From Hyphomicrobium sp. (GTDB taxonomy: Bacteria > Pseudomonadota > Alphaproteobacteria > Rhizobiales > Hyphomicrobiaceae): 63,132 bases of DNA. The position numbers and the translations under genes are program-made. Location: contig JAKFUV010000020.1 of NCBI GenBank assembly GCA_021732485.1, positions 1 to 63,132 of the forward strand, read 5' to 3'. The notes beneath the pieces were generated by a model that saw only the letters and a program-made list of their open reading frames with translations, was not told where the DNA came from and did no database searches. Below are positions 34,275 to 43,169 of the stretch, piece by piece. Within the stretch, counting starts at the first letter, position 1, and each line of letters starts with the position of its first letter.

Positions 34275-35555
34275 TCAAGTGCCGGATTTGCTGATCCAAT
34301 CCGGCAGAATGTCGGCGGCGATCAGTGCGTCATAGGTCGGTCGCGGGCGCACGACGGCGTAGTTTTTACCGTGCACGAGAACTTCCGGAATGAGCGAGCG
34401 CGAATTGTAGGTCGACGACATCACCGCGCCGTAGGCACCAGCCGTCATCACCGCGACGAGATCATTGGGCTCGAACGGTGGCAGGGCACGATCCTGCGCC
34501 AAGTAATCGCCGGTTTCGCACACCGGGCCGACGACATCCTGCTGGATTGGCGCCATGGCCGTCTTGGCTTCGTCGATCGGCCAGATGTCGTGATGGGCTT
34601 CGTAAAGTGTCGGGCGGAGCAGATCGTTCATCGCCGCGTCGACGATGGCGAAGGTTTTATCGGCGCCGTCTTTGACGTAGATGACGCGGGTGACGAGCAC
34701 GCCGGCGTTGCCGACGATCATGCGGCCAGGCTCAAGCACCAGTTTGAGACCGAGGTCGCCCAGGGCGTCTCGCGCGACGGCCGCGTATTCGTCTGGATGC
34801 GGCGGCACGTCATTCGATCCGCGATAGGGGATGCCGAGCCCGCCGCCGATATCGAGGTGTTCGAGCGCGACCCCGTCCGCCTTCAAAGCCAGTGCGAGAT
34901 CGCGCAGCAGCCGGAACGCGTCGCGAAACGGCGCGAGATCGGTGATCTGGCTGCCGATGTGCATATGGATGCCGGCGATCTTGATGCCCGGCATCGCGGC
35001 CGCCTTGGCATAGAGCGCGCGCGCCTCGTCGTAGGGCACGCCGAATTTGTTTTCGCTTTTGCCGGTGGAGATTTTGGCATGCGTTTTGGCGTCGACGTCC
35101 GGGTTGACGCGAATGGCGATGGCGGCGGTTTTGCCGAGCCCGGTGGCGACCTCGCTCAAGGCCAAAAGTTCTGGCTCGCTTTCAACATTAAAGCCGAGAA
35201 TGTCCTCGCTCAGCGCGTAGGCCATTTCGGATTTGGTTTTGCCGACGCCGGCGAAAATGATTTTTGACGGCGGCACACCAGCGGCGCGGGCGCGGCGCAA
35301 CTCGCCTTCTGAGACGACATCCATGCCGGCACCGAGACGCGCCATGGTGGCGAGCACGGCCTGGTTCGAATTGGCCTTGACGGCAAAGCAGATCAGCGAC
35401 GGCTGATCGCGAAAGGCGTCGGCGAGGACCTCGTAATGGCGCACCAGCGTGGCGGTCGAATAGCAATAGAATGGCGTGCCGACCTCGGCCGCGATGTGGG
35501 CAAGGCTGACGTCTTCGGCGTGAAGCGTGCCGTGGAGATAGTGGAAATGGTGCAT
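34275..35555 (-). CDS. lysA: Diaminopimelate decarboxylase
   Basis: A 426-aa PLP enzyme, fold type III, that makes L-lysine from meso-diaminopimelate. The PLP lysine lies in ICFAVKANSN. The phosphate-binding loop is IGGGLGIPY, and LEPGRMIVGNAG and VCETGDYLAQDR form the active site at the dimer interface. The start MHHFHYLHGTLHAEDV is the normal family opening. The order argH-lptM-lysA-DUF4175 on one strand is common in Hyphomicrobiales, although here a secreted-protein gene and a repeat array intervene after lptM. Confidence 0.97.
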   Translation of the reverse strand: MHHFHYLHGTLHAEDVSLAHIAAEVGTPFYCYSTATLVRHYEVLADAFRDQPSLICFAVKANSNQAVLATMARLGAGMDVVSEGELRRARAAGVPPSKIIFAGVGKTKSEMAYALSEDILGFNVESEPELLALSEVATGLGKTAAIAIRVNPDVDAKTHAKISTGKSENKFGVPYDEARALYAKAAAMPGIKIAGIHMHIGSQITDLAPFRDAFRLLRDLALALKADGVALEHLDIGGGLGIPYRGSNDVPPHPDEYAAVARDALGDLGLKLVLEPGRMIVGNAGVLVTRVIYVKDGADKTFAIVDAAMNDLLRPTLYEAHHDIWPIDEAKTAMAPIQQDVVGPVCETGDYLAQDRALPPFEPNDLVAVMTAGAYGAVMSSTYNSRSLIPEVLVHGKNYAVVRPRPTYDALIAADILPDWISKSGT

Positions 35556-35680
35556 AAAGGATCGAGCGCTGGCGGTTAAAACGGCTGCGGATCAGCGCTT
35601 TTACAGCGGTACGTCAGAAGTGCAACAGAAGCTGTGTGTTTCGGGGCGATGCTTGGCTGTCGTCGGCGACAGAAATTTCG

Positions 35681-36145
35681 CTACTTTGGGTCAGCTTGGG
35701 GCGCAGCCTGAGGCGCGACTTGGCGGGTCATGTCGGCGCAGCCCGCCGTGCCCTCTTCGCCCGGCTCGACGTAGCAGGCGGCGATGCGATCCGGCCCGAG
35801 GATGTGACCGAAGTTGTAGCCTTTGCTGTCGGAGGCGACCCAGGTGAATGTCTTGTTGTCCGGATGGACAATGCCGAAGAAGTTTTTGGTCCCGGCGGGG
35901 TAGGTGAAATGCCCACGAAAGCGGCGGTCCTGCTGCTCGGTGATCAGCACCGTTTTGGTGCCCCAATCCTTGTAGCCCTTCTTGTCCGAGATGGTCTTGT
36001 TTTCACCGGCCCAGGTGCCGACGAGATTTGGGATCGGGTCATCAGCGAAGGTCGCGTCGATCATGCCGAGCATGGCGACGGCGGCCACCGCGAGCACCAC
36101 CATCGGCAGCCCGCGCGCTGGTGAGGGAGACATGAACTGCGGCAT
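35681..36145 (-). CDS. Secreted protein, unknown function
   Basis: A 154-aa protein. The start is ATG 36145 or 36133; the frame opens at a TTG at 36163. The signal segment (LPMVVLAVAAVAMLGMIDATFA) has a likely cleavage after TFA. The mature part begins DDPIPNLVGTWAGENKTISD and is beta-rich (VLITEQQDRRFRGHFTYPAG, FFGIVHPDNKTFTWVASDSK), suggesting a small lipocalin-like or barrel fold. Two Cys near the C-terminus (AACYVEPG, AGCADM) may form a disulphide. It lies between the repeat array and lysA. Confidence 0.75.
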   Translation of the reverse strand: MPQFMSPSPARGLPMVVLAVAAVAMLGMIDATFADDPIPNLVGTWAGENKTISDKKGYKDWGTKTVLITEQQDRRFRGHFTYPAGTKNFFGIVHPDNKTFTWVASDSKGYNFGHILGPDRIAACYVEPGEEGTAGCADMTRQVAPQAAPQADPK

Positions 36146-36528
36146 TTCAAAAGTTCCAAACAAAGCTAGGTCGATGAGCGTGCGAATTCGAAGTCATAGG
36201 CGAGGCGCTCCGCAATGCGCGGCCGAAATTCAGGCTGCCGGTTGTAAGCGGCGTATATAAAATCGGCGGACTGCGAGGGGCAACCGTAAATTTTTGCGCC
36301 TCCCTACTGTCCGCACGGACAGCGGAATTGATCAAGCGACCTGTGGAATGTTGAACCCTGGATGGCCGCCTCAAGGGCGGCCATGACGTGGGGTATGAAG
36401 TTGGCTCAGCCAAAAGTTGATGGCGAGTGCGCCGCGAACTTAACAGAGTGCGTGGCGCGGACGTGGCGAGCTCAGTGTTTGTCTGCTTGTCGCGGAATCA
36501 TGGACCGACGCTCACTCGTTGTCTTATC
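36146..36528. other. 383-bp intergenic region upstream of the repeat array
   Basis: No coding sequence, RNA gene or clear terminator seen. A TATATAAAAT run at 36253-36262 is AT-rich for this genome and could hold a promoter, but I see no matching -35 element. Confidence 0.5.
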
Positions 36529-36735
36529 GTGCTTCTTTTCGGAAAACCGGTGCCCACTTTTCCGGAAGCACTCTCATATCTCGTGCTTCTTTTCGGAAAA
36601 CCGGTGCCCACTTTTCCGGAAGCACTCACATATCTCGTGCTTCTTTTCGGAAAACCGGTTCCCACTTTTCCGGAAGCACTCACATATCTCGTGCTTCTTT
36701 TCGGAAAACCGGTTCCCACTTTTCCGGAAGCACTC
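36529..36735. repeat. Array of four 54-bp palindromic repeats
   Basis: Four near-identical units start at 36529, 36583, 36637 and 36691. Each has a 45-bp imperfect palindrome from GTGCTTC to GAAGCACTC with a central ACCGG, and a 9-bp spacer (CATATCTC-type) separates the units. Units 1-2 have GGTGCCC and units 3-4 GGTTCCC at the centre. The last unit touches the stop codon of lptM. The core resembles dispersed Rhizobiales palindromes, here amplified in tandem. The period of 18 codons leaves frames open on both strands, but this is a by-product. Confidence 0.93.
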
Positions 36736-36956
36736 TAGCGCAATAGTCCGTCGAGGACGAAGGGTTCATGGGGCTTCGGCTTCGCGGATGAATTTTCGCC
36801 GGCGGCGGCGGTTTCAGCGGATTTGGCTTCGCCTTCGACCTTGGCTTGCGCTGGCGGTTCCAGTGGACCCTTGACGCCGCAGCCGGCAAGTGCCGACATC
36901 GCCGCCAGCAGGGCCGCAGCGACGACGAACTTGCAACGGGCAAACGGCACAGGCAC
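36735..36956 (-). CDS. lptM: LptM (YifL-type) lipoprotein, LPS translocon chaperone
   Basis: A 73-aa lipoprotein. The signal peptide MPVPFARCKFVVAAALLAAM ends in lipobox LAGC26, followed by GVKGPLEPP, the hallmark of the LptM/YifL family (CGxKGPLxxP). LptM assists assembly and disulphide maturation of the LptDE outer-membrane LPS translocon. The rest is a low-complexity Ala/Glu/Lys tail, longer than in E. coli. It lies 83 bp after argH on the same strand, the usual arrangement. Four tandem hairpins start right at its stop codon. Confidence 0.88.
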   Translation of the reverse strand: MPVPFARCKFVVAAALLAAMSALAGCGVKGPLEPPAQAKVEGEAKSAETAAAGENSSAKPKPHEPFVLDGLLR

Positions 36957-37039
36957 AGCTGATCCAATTCAAACACGAGGCGGCGTAAACGAACGTCGGC
37001 AAGCCTCGCGCATGGGCGTGGCTCGATTGAGACTTCAAA

Positions 37040-38485
37040 TTAGCCCTTCGTCCGCTCTTTTTCCAAGCGTTTGATCCAGGCACGGGCCATTTTGAGGACG
37101 TTCTGTGGCGCGGTTCCCCCATAGCTGGTCCGGCTTTTGACGGAGTTTTCAACCGAAAGTACCGAAAACACGGCCTTCGTGATGCGCGGCTCGACCCGTT
37201 GCATGTCAGCTAGCGGCAGGTCCTCAAGATCGACGCTTTTGCTCTCAGCCGCTTTGACAATGGCCCCGGTGACGTGATGGGCGTCGCGGAACGGCATTTT
37301 CAACTCCCGAACCAGCCAGTCGGCGAGATCGGTTGCGGTCGAGTATCCGCGGCCGGCAGCCGCGCGCATGGCGTCGGGCACCGGTTCGAGATCTCCGATC
37401 ATGCCGGCCATGGCGGCGATGACGAGCTTGAAGCTTTCGAGGGCGTCGAACGTGACTTCCTTGTCTTCCTGCATGTCCTTTGAATAGGCGAGCGGCAGCC
37501 CCTTCATCACCATGGCGAGCGATTGGAAAGCGCCGGCGATGCGTCCGACCTTGGCGCGCGAGAGTTCGGCTGCATCAGGATTACGTTTTTGCGGCATGAT
37601 CGACGAGCCGGTGGTGAACTTGTCCGACATCGTCACGAAACCGAATTGCGGCGTCATCCAGATCACGATTTCTTCGGCAAGGCGGGAAAAGTGGATCGCT
37701 GAAATGGTGGCCGCCGCCAGCGTTTCAAGCGCGAAGTCGCGATCCGACACGCCATCGAGTGAATTGTTCATGGGCTTGTCGAAGCCCAGCGCTTGCGCGG
37801 TCTGATGCCGGTCGATTGGAAACGATGTGCCAGCGAGCGCGGCCGAGCCGAGTGGGCTTTCATTCAGCCTCGCGCGCGCATCCTGAAAGCGGCCGCGATC
37901 GCGCGACAGCATTTCAACGAAGGCGAGCAGATGATGACCAAACGTCACAGGTTGGGCCGGTTGCAGATGCGTGAAGCCGGGCATGACGGTCGCTGCGTGT
38001 GCCTCGGCCTTGGTCGCGAGCGCACGTTGAACATCGCCCAAGGCTGCATCGATGCCGTCGATCTGATCGCGAACGTAGAGGCGGAAATCCGTTGCCACCT
38101 GGTCGTTGCGTGAGCGCGCGGTATGCAGGCGACCGGCGGCGGCGCCGATCATGTCCTTCAACCGGCTTTCAACATTCATGTGCACGTCTTCGAGCGCGCG
38201 GGAGAATTTAAAGGTGCCGGCCTCGATTTCGGCCAGCACGGCGTCGAGGCCTTTCGAAATTTCCTTTGCATCCGCCTTGGTGATGATGCCAGCATCAGCG
38301 AGCATGGCGGCGTGCGCCTTTGAGCCACGGATATCCTGCGGCGCCAATCGATGGTCAAAGCCGATCGAAGCGTTGATCTCCTGCATGATCTCGGCCGGAG
38401 ACAACGCGAAGCGGCCACCCCACATGGTGTTGGCAGGCCCCATCATTCTGGCGGGCCCCATCGTCCTGGCGGGTTTGTCAGTCAC
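37040..38485 (-). CDS. argH: Argininosuccinate lyase
   Basis: A 481-aa enzyme that cleaves argininosuccinate to arginine and fumarate. The fumarase-superfamily signature [12 protein letters not shown] is intact, as are MWGGRF near the start, EDVHMNVE and [15 protein letters not shown]. The N-terminus is extended by an internal tandem repeat ([16 protein letters not shown]), encoded by an 18-bp repeat. The conserved part begins at MWGGRF, so the real start may be any of several Met codons. It is transcribed divergently from the TlpA gene, with 45 bp between them. Confidence 0.97.
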   Translation of the reverse strand: MTDKPARTMGPARMMGPANTMWGGRFALSPAEIMQEINASIGFDHRLAPQDIRGSKAHAAMLADAGIITKADAKEISKGLDAVLAEIEAGTFKFSRALEDVHMNVESRLKDMIGAAAGRLHTARSRNDQVATDFRLYVRDQIDGIDAALGDVQRALATKAEAHAATVMPGFTHLQPAQPVTFGHHLLAFVEMLSRDRGRFQDARARLNESPLGSAALAGTSFPIDRHQTAQALGFDKPMNNSLDGVSDRDFALETLAAATISAIHFSRLAEEIVIWMTPQFGFVTMSDKFTTGSSIMPQKRNPDAAELSRAKVGRIAGAFQSLAMVMKGLPLAYSKDMQEDKEVTFDALESFKLVIAAMAGMIGDLEPVPDAMRAAAGRGYSTATDLADWLVRELKMPFRDAHHVTGAIVKAAESKSVDLEDLPLADMQRVEPRITKAVFSVLSVENSVKSRTSYGGTAPQNVLKMARAWIKRLEKERTKG

Positions 38486-38530
38486 GCGTCAGGTCTCCTC
38501 GAGGACGGTGTCGAAAGGTTTAGAAGGGTG

Positions 38531-39172
38531 ATGATGAGCAGCGTAGGCGGACCGGCGAAGGCACTAGCGGTAGTAGCACTGGCGGCGCTTGCCGGCTTCG
38601 GCGCGATATACGTTACGATGGGGCGGCCTGACAACGCCGACATCACGAGCAGCGGCACGGCTCCAATGCCAGTTGCCGCTCTGTCTGTGCCAAATGCGAC
38701 GAGTGAAGTCAAAACCGGTCAAATGGCGGCCTTCGTTCACCGCAAGACGCCCGAGCCTTTGCCGGATATCACGTTCAAGGATTCGAGCGGTGCCGACCGC
38801 AAGCTTTCGGATTTCAAAGGCCGCACGATCCTGTTGAATCTGTGGGCGACGTGGTGCGCCCCGTGCCGCGAAGAAATGCCGGCGCTGAACCGGCTTCAAG
38901 AGCAGCTTGGCAGCGACAAGTTCGAAGTCGTGGCGTTGAGCCTGGACCGGCAGGGCGCCGACGCGTCGCAAAAGTTTCTCGACGACGTGAAGGCCACGGC
39001 GCTGCGGTTGTATGTCGATTCGACGGCGCGGCAGGGCACGCAACTGAAACTGGTCGGCATGCCGACGACAATCCTGATCAACGCTGACGGTTTAGAGGTC
39101 GGCCGGCTCGCAGGATCAGCCGAGTGGGATTCGGCGGAGGCCAAGGCACTCATCGAGGCGGCAATTCGCTAG
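38531..39172 (+). CDS. TlpA/ResA-type membrane-anchored thioredoxin
   Basis: A 213-aa periplasmic thiol-disulphide oxidoreductase. One N-terminal helix (LAVVALAALAGFGAIYVTM, about residues 12-30) anchors it. The thioredoxin fold has active site WATWC109-A-P-C112 and the cis-proline block KLVGMPTTILIN. TlpA proteins reduce apo-cytochrome c or copper chaperones and support cytochrome oxidase maturation. The ATG at 38531 (or 38534) is chosen over the long upstream extension, which overlaps argH. An inverted repeat without a T-run overlaps the stop. Confidence 0.93.
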   Translation: MMSSVGGPAKALAVVALAALAGFGAIYVTMGRPDNADITSSGTAPMPVAALSVPNATSEVKTGQMAAFVHRKTPEPLPDITFKDSSGADRKLSDFKGRTILLNLWATWCAPCREEMPALNRLQEQLGSDKFEVVALSLDRQGADASQKFLDDVKATALRLYVDSTARQGTQLKLVGMPTTILINADGLEVGRLAGSAEWDSAEAKALIEAAIR

Positions 39173-39219
39173 CCGCCTCTCGCTTCGCATTGACAGCGAC
39201 GGTCGTCGTCGTCTGCCGT

Positions 39220-39480
39220 TTATTTCTTTGCCGGCTTGGCTTTGGTTTTCTGCGTGAGTGTCGAGGCTGCAACCGATCTGGCCTCTCTACTCGACTTCGG
39301 ATCGCGCAGAACGTGAGCGGCGGCAGCGGCGGCGCTGGCGCTCGTTACTTCCGTTTTGCTCTTCGACTGAGTGAGGGCCGACGCCGCGACCGTTTTCTCA
39401 GCCTTGGTGGCCGTCTTGCTCTTCATCACCTTGGCCGCAGCCGAAGATACTTTTTTGCTGGTCGATTCCGATTTTGCCAT
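39220..39480 (-). CDS. Ala/Lys/Ser-rich small protein, unknown function
   Basis: An 86-aa basic protein starting at ATG 39480 with AAGGA about 11 nt upstream; the frame extends to 39618 with no support. It has two related blocks: SSAAAKVMKSKTATKAEKTV with AASALTQ, and AAAAHVLRDPKSSREARSVA with ASTLTQ. This internal duplication is typical of small proteins common in Rhizobiales with no assigned role. A nucleoid or stress function would be a guess. Confidence 0.7.
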   Translation of the reverse strand: MAKSESTSKKVSSAAAKVMKSKTATKAEKTVAASALTQSKSKTEVTSASAAAAAAHVLRDPKSSREARSVAASTLTQKTKAKPAKK

Positions 39481-39629
39481 GGGATTAGCATCCTTGCACG
39501 AGTGGCCGCCCGATACGGGTTCAGCGCGGCAAATATGTACGATTCGCTTTGTCAGGTGTATGGCGAGCATAATACGGAGCAGGTGCAAAACGGCGACTGG
39601 ACGGGCTGCGATTGACACCCGCGCAGACC

Positions 39630-39670
39630 GGGGTCACAAGGCGGGTTCACGTGACCCCTCGCCTTTTTTT
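39630..39670 (+). promoter_or_regulatory. Overlapping hairpins with T-run in the dapD leader
   Basis: Stem 1 pairs GGGGTCAC (39630-39637) with GTGACCCC (39651-39658). Stem 2 pairs AAGGCG (39638-39643) with CGCCTT (39660-39665), with an inner GGTTCAC/GTGACC, and is followed by T7. The two share the GTGACCCC arm and cannot both form fully. The T-run ends 20 bp before the dapD ATG. Either this is a leftover terminator or a leader attenuator. Confidence 0.55.
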
Positions 39671-39689
39671 CCGGAGACGCACGCCCCCC

Positions 39690-40556
39690 ATGTCGAGCCC
39701 CCAGTCGATCTCAAAGACGCACGCCGATCTGCAAGCCGTTATTGAGTCCGCTTGGGAGGGCCGCGACGAAATTTCGCTGACAACCAAGGGAACGGTGCGC
39801 GACGCTGTCGACGCCGCGCTGACGCTGCTGGATCGCGGCGAAGCGCGTGTCGCTGAAAAGCGTGACGGCACCTGGGTGGTCAACCAGTGGCTCAAGAAGG
39901 CCGTGCTGTTGTCATTTCGTTTGAACGACATGGAGACCATATCTGGCGGTCCGGCGGGGAGCTTCTACTGGGATAAGGTGGCGCCGAAGTTTGCTGGATG
40001 GACGGAAGCCGATTTTCGGCGCGGCGGGTTCCGCGTGCTGCCAGGCGCCATCGTGCGCCGCTCGGCCTATATCGCACCGGGCGCTGTTTTGCTGCCATCG
40101 TTCGTCAACCTCGGAGCCTACGTCGATAGCGGCTCGATGGTCGATACCTGGGCGACCGTTGGAAGCTGCGCCCAGATCGGCAAAAATTGTCATATCTCGG
40201 GAGGCGCTGGCATCGGCGGGGTATTAGAACCGCTGCAGGCCGGGCCGGTGATCATCGAAGACAATTGCTTCATCGGGGCACGGGCGGAAGTGGCGGAAGG
40301 CGTCCAAGTCGGCGAGGGCTCGGTCCTGTCGATGGGTGTTTATCTCGGCGCCTCGACAACGATCATCGACCGGGCCACGGGTGAAAAGATGTTTGGCCGA
40401 GTGCCGCCCTATTCCGTCGTCGTGTCGGGCGCCATGCCGGGCAAGCCGCTCCCAAATGGCGAAATGGGGCCAAGCTTGTATTGCGCGGTAATCGTCAAAC
40501 GGGTTGATGAGAAGACCCGCAGCAAGACCAGTATCAATGAGCTGCTGAGGGACTGA
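39690..40556 (+). CDS. dapD: 2,3,4,5-tetrahydropyridine-2,6-dicarboxylate N-succinyltransferase
   Basis: A 288-aa trimeric acyltransferase of the succinylase branch of DAP/lysine biosynthesis; it succinylates tetrahydrodipicolinate. The left-handed beta-helix hexapeptide repeats are clear in [40 protein letters not shown] and [23 protein letters not shown] 39690 gives the usual family start; the frame opens 26 codons earlier, across the leader hairpin. It is followed by a membrane-protein gene and dapE on the same strand. Confidence 0.97.
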   Translation: MSSPQSISKTHADLQAVIESAWEGRDEISLTTKGTVRDAVDAALTLLDRGEARVAEKRDGTWVVNQWLKKAVLLSFRLNDMETISGGPAGSFYWDKVAPKFAGWTEADFRRGGFRVLPGAIVRRSAYIAPGAVLLPSFVNLGAYVDSGSMVDTWATVGSCAQIGKNCHISGGAGIGGVLEPLQAGPVIIEDNCFIGARAEVAEGVQVGEGSVLSMGVYLGASTTIIDRATGEKMFGRVPPYSVVVSGAMPGKPLPNGEMGPSLYCAVIVKRVDEKTRSKTSINELLRD

Positions 40557-40586
40557 AGGTCAGGCGTCCCGGACCGAGGCGGAAAG

Positions 40587-41327
40587 ATGTACCGCACGCT
40601 GAATGCCGAGAGAATTGTCGCGACGCTGGTCACGCTGCAGCGCCGCGTCGGCGACCGGTTTCCACGCTCGGGCCTGACCGGCGTCTGCGGCGATGTTGTT
40701 GAACTGGCGAAGCAGACGACGGGGCGCATCGCCGAAGTCGGGCGGCCGCATTGGGCGCTGCGGTTCGGCGTGATCGTGACGGTCGTGCTGGGCGTCACCG
40801 GCTTAGCGCTGGTCATCGGCCGCGCCGTCGAGCTGAAGGGCACCGACGAACTCAGCGACGTGATGCAGGGCCTCGACTCGGCGGTGAATTTGACGGTGAT
40901 CCTGGGTGGCGCCGCGTTTTTTCTATCGACCATCGAAACCCGCTGGAAACGCAACAAGGCATTGACGGCATTGCACGAATTGCGCTCGATCGTGCATGTT
41001 ATCGACATGCACCAACTGACCAAGGACCCCAGTATGCTGGGGGGAGCGCGGACGTCGAGTTCGCCCGACCACGATCTGACGCCGTTCGAGCTGATGCGTT
41101 ACCTCGACTATTGCTCGGAGTTGCTGTCGCTGACCGCCAAGCTGGCCGCATTGTATGCCGAAAAACTCAGCGATCCGGTGGTGGTCGATACGGTTGGGGA
41201 TATCGAACGCCTGACCAGCGGCCTTTCGAGTAAGATCTGGCAGAAGATCACCATCGTGCAAAGCCTGGAGGGCCGCGAACTGCCGCCGGCCATTCCGCCA
41301 CCCGTGTTCAAACCGAGCCCCGTATGA
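40587..41327 (+). CDS. Membrane protein between dapD and dapE, unknown function
   Basis: A 246-aa protein. Two hydrophobic helices (FGVIVTVVLGVTGLALVIG at about 60-78, and NLTVILGGAAFFLSTI at about 100-116) are followed by a charged helical cytoplasmic part containing LHELRSIVHVIDMHQLTKDP. It resembles hypothetical proteins found at this position between dapD and dapE in Hyphomicrobiales. Its stop overlaps the dapE start (ATGA, 41324-41327), so the two are translationally coupled. No enzymatic motif is seen. Confidence 0.85.
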   Translation: MYRTLNAERIVATLVTLQRRVGDRFPRSGLTGVCGDVVELAKQTTGRIAEVGRPHWALRFGVIVTVVLGVTGLALVIGRAVELKGTDELSDVMQGLDSAVNLTVILGGAAFFLSTIETRWKRNKALTALHELRSIVHVIDMHQLTKDPSMLGGARTSSSPDHDLTPFELMRYLDYCSELLSLTAKLAALYAEKLSDPVVVDTVGDIERLTSGLSSKIWQKITIVQSLEGRELPPAIPPPVFKPSPV

Positions 41328-42496
41328 CCTTTGCGCCCACCGACCCCGTTGCCTTGACGCAGGCCTTGATCCGCTGTGAGAGCGTGACGCCGCATGAGGC
41401 CGGCGCGCTGACGCTGCTGCAGAATATTCTTGAGCCGGTCGGCTTCACCTGCCACCGGATGGTATTTTCTGAACCGGGCACGCCGGACGTCGACAATCTC
41501 TATGCGCGGCTTGGCACGGGGCGGCCGCATTTGTGCTTCGCGGGCCATACCGACGTCGTACCGGTGGGAGACGAAAGCCGCTGGACCGTGCCGCCGTTTT
41601 CGGGCGACGTGCGCGATGGCAAGCTGTACGGCCGAGGCGCGGTCGATATGAAAGGATGCGTGGCGGCGTTCGCGGCGGCTGCCTTGCGCCACATCACGAA
41701 GCACAATGGCTTGCCGCGCGGCTCGCTATCGTTCCTGATTACGGGTGACGAAGAAGGCCCCTCGATCAACGGCACCATTAAAGTGCTGCACTGGTTGAAG
41801 GCGCGAGATGAAGTTCTCGACGCGTGCCTGGTCGGCGAGCCGTCGAACCCGAAGGCGTTGGGCGACGAAATCCGTATCGGCCGGCGGGGATCGCTGAATG
41901 CTGATTTGACCGTGCACGGCAAGCAAGGGCATTCGGCCTATCCGCAATTGGCCGATAATCCAGTGCCTAAACTCGCTCGGCTAATCGACCGGCTGTCGAC
42001 CGCGACGATCGACGCTGGCACGGCGAACTTTCAACCGTCGAACTTGCAGGTGACGGTGATCTCGGTGCCGAATACGGCGTCCAACATCATTCCGGGCAAG
42101 GCGCGGGCGACGCTGAACGTGCGCTATAACGATGGCTGGACACGGCCCAAGATCGAAGCCTGGGTTCGCGAAACGGCTGCAAAGGCCGCAGATGAACTTG
42201 ATGCCGCTTTCGAACTCGAGTTCTCCGGCACCGGCGATGTGTTTTTAACCAAGCCCGGCCCACTGGTGGCGACACTGCGCGATGCGGTGAAATCCGTGAC
42301 CGGGCGCACGCCGGCGCTGACGACGGGTGGCGGCACGTCGGATGCGCGGTTCATCAAGGATCATTGTCCTGTCGTTGAATTCGGTTTGGTCAACGCCACG
42401 ATCCATCAGGTCGACGAGCATACAAGCATCGCCGATCTTGAAGCCTTGACCGAGATTTATGGCCGCTTCATCGCCAATTATTTTTCAGGCGCGTAG
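41324..42496 (+). CDS. dapE: Succinyl-diaminopimelate desuccinylase
   Basis: A 390-aa M20 zinc peptidase-type enzyme that releases succinate from N-succinyl-LL-DAP, the step after the DapC aminotransferase. The metal and catalytic blocks are FAGHTDVVPVGDESRW, GRGAVDMKGCVAAF, ITGDEEGPSINGT, GEPSNPK and, near the end, VEFGLVNATIHQVDEH. The ATG overlaps the stop of the preceding gene. A bidirectional terminator follows at 42544-42576. Confidence 0.97.
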   Translation: MTFAPTDPVALTQALIRCESVTPHEAGALTLLQNILEPVGFTCHRMVFSEPGTPDVDNLYARLGTGRPHLCFAGHTDVVPVGDESRWTVPPFSGDVRDGKLYGRGAVDMKGCVAAFAAAALRHITKHNGLPRGSLSFLITGDEEGPSINGTIKVLHWLKARDEVLDACLVGEPSNPKALGDEIRIGRRGSLNADLTVHGKQGHSAYPQLADNPVPKLARLIDRLSTATIDAGTANFQPSNLQVTVISVPNTASNIIPGKARATLNVRYNDGWTRPKIEAWVRETAAKAADELDAAFELEFSGTGDVFLTKPGPLVATLRDAVKSVTGRTPALTTGGGTSDARFIKDHCPVVEFGLVNATIHQVDEHTSIADLEALTEIYGRFIANYFSGA

Positions 42497-42543
42497 CAAT
42501 CGACGGCGGCCGATCGGAACAATGGCCGGCCGATCCGGACCAC

Positions 42544-42576
42544 AAAAAAAGGTCGCCGTTGCGGGCGACCTTTTTT
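42544..42576. terminator. Bidirectional Rho-independent terminator
   Basis: The stem AAAAAGGTCGCC/GGGCGACCTTTTT is flanked by A- and T-runs on both sides, so it can stop transcripts from dapE (plus) and from the HU gene (minus), which converge here. Confidence 0.93.
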
Positions 42577-42604
42577 CTGATCGATGAATAGTGACGCGTT
42601 CGGC

Positions 42605-42943
42605 TTAGACCGACTCTTTCAATTCCTTGGCGGCGCGGAAGGCGATCTTCTTCGATGCCTTGATCTTGATGGCTTCGCCCGTGGCGGGATTGCGGCCCAT
42701 GCGTGCCGGACGCTTGCGAACCTGTAGCACGCCGAGACCGCCGATGCGGATGCGGGCGCCCTTCTTCAGATGCTTCGAGATCGTCGCGACGAGATCTTCC
42801 AGCAAGGCGATCGACTGCTTCTTGGGAATTTCGTGGGCCTCTGCCAGCGCGGCAGCAATGTGCTTCAACGTGACGGTTTCAATCTTTGCGGCGGGCGCTT
42901 TCGCGGCTGCCTTGGCCGGTGCTTTTACTGCGGCTTTTGCCAT
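42605..42943 (-). CDS. HU-family DNA-binding protein with Ala/Lys/Pro N-terminal tail
   Basis: A 112-aa nucleoid protein. Residues of about 22-112 form the HU/IHF fold, with the DNA-intercalating arm GVLQVRKRPARMGRNPATGE and the family ending KIKASKKIAFRAAKELKESV. The first 20 residues (MAKAAVKAPAKAAAKAPAAK) are an added PAKA-type tail like the tails of histone H1-like proteins. Normal HU is about 90-95 aa. It ends at the shared terminator with dapE. Confidence 0.93.
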   Translation of the reverse strand: MAKAAVKAPAKAAAKAPAAKIETVTLKHIAAALAEAHEIPKKQSIALLEDLVATISKHLKKGARIRIGGLGVLQVRKRPARMGRNPATGEAIKIKASKKIAFRAAKELKESV

Positions 42944-43169
42944 GTGTCGTGTCCCTCTTGAGAATCGAATGGTGCGCCGGACATTACAGCGCGCGCCGCA
43001 GAAAACCGCTATTTTGTGGGATTTTCTATAGCCAAATGCAAAAAATCAGCGTTTTGTGGCCGAAAAACACGACTTTTCGGGTGTCTTATAAATTTCGCCG
43101 CGCAATAGAGCGTCAAATGCGCCCGTTTTGCGCGGCAACTCTGCGACAATCGCGATTCCGGCCGACGGG

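Noticed and set aside
36529..36735. Possible CRISPR array
   Set aside because: The spacers are 9 bp and nearly identical, and no cas genes are present.
36427..36874. Open frames in several phases across the repeat array, with an 18-residue peptide repeat (VLLFGKPVPTFPEALTYL)
   Set aside because: The 54-bp period is divisible by three, so any phase without a stop stays open. The DNA palindrome explains the repeats better than a repeat protein, and no start with a ribosome-binding site was seen.
39155..39179. Inverted repeat GAGGCGGC/GCCGCCTC over the tlpA stop
   Set aside because: The stem is good but no T-run follows, so it is not called as an intrinsic terminator.
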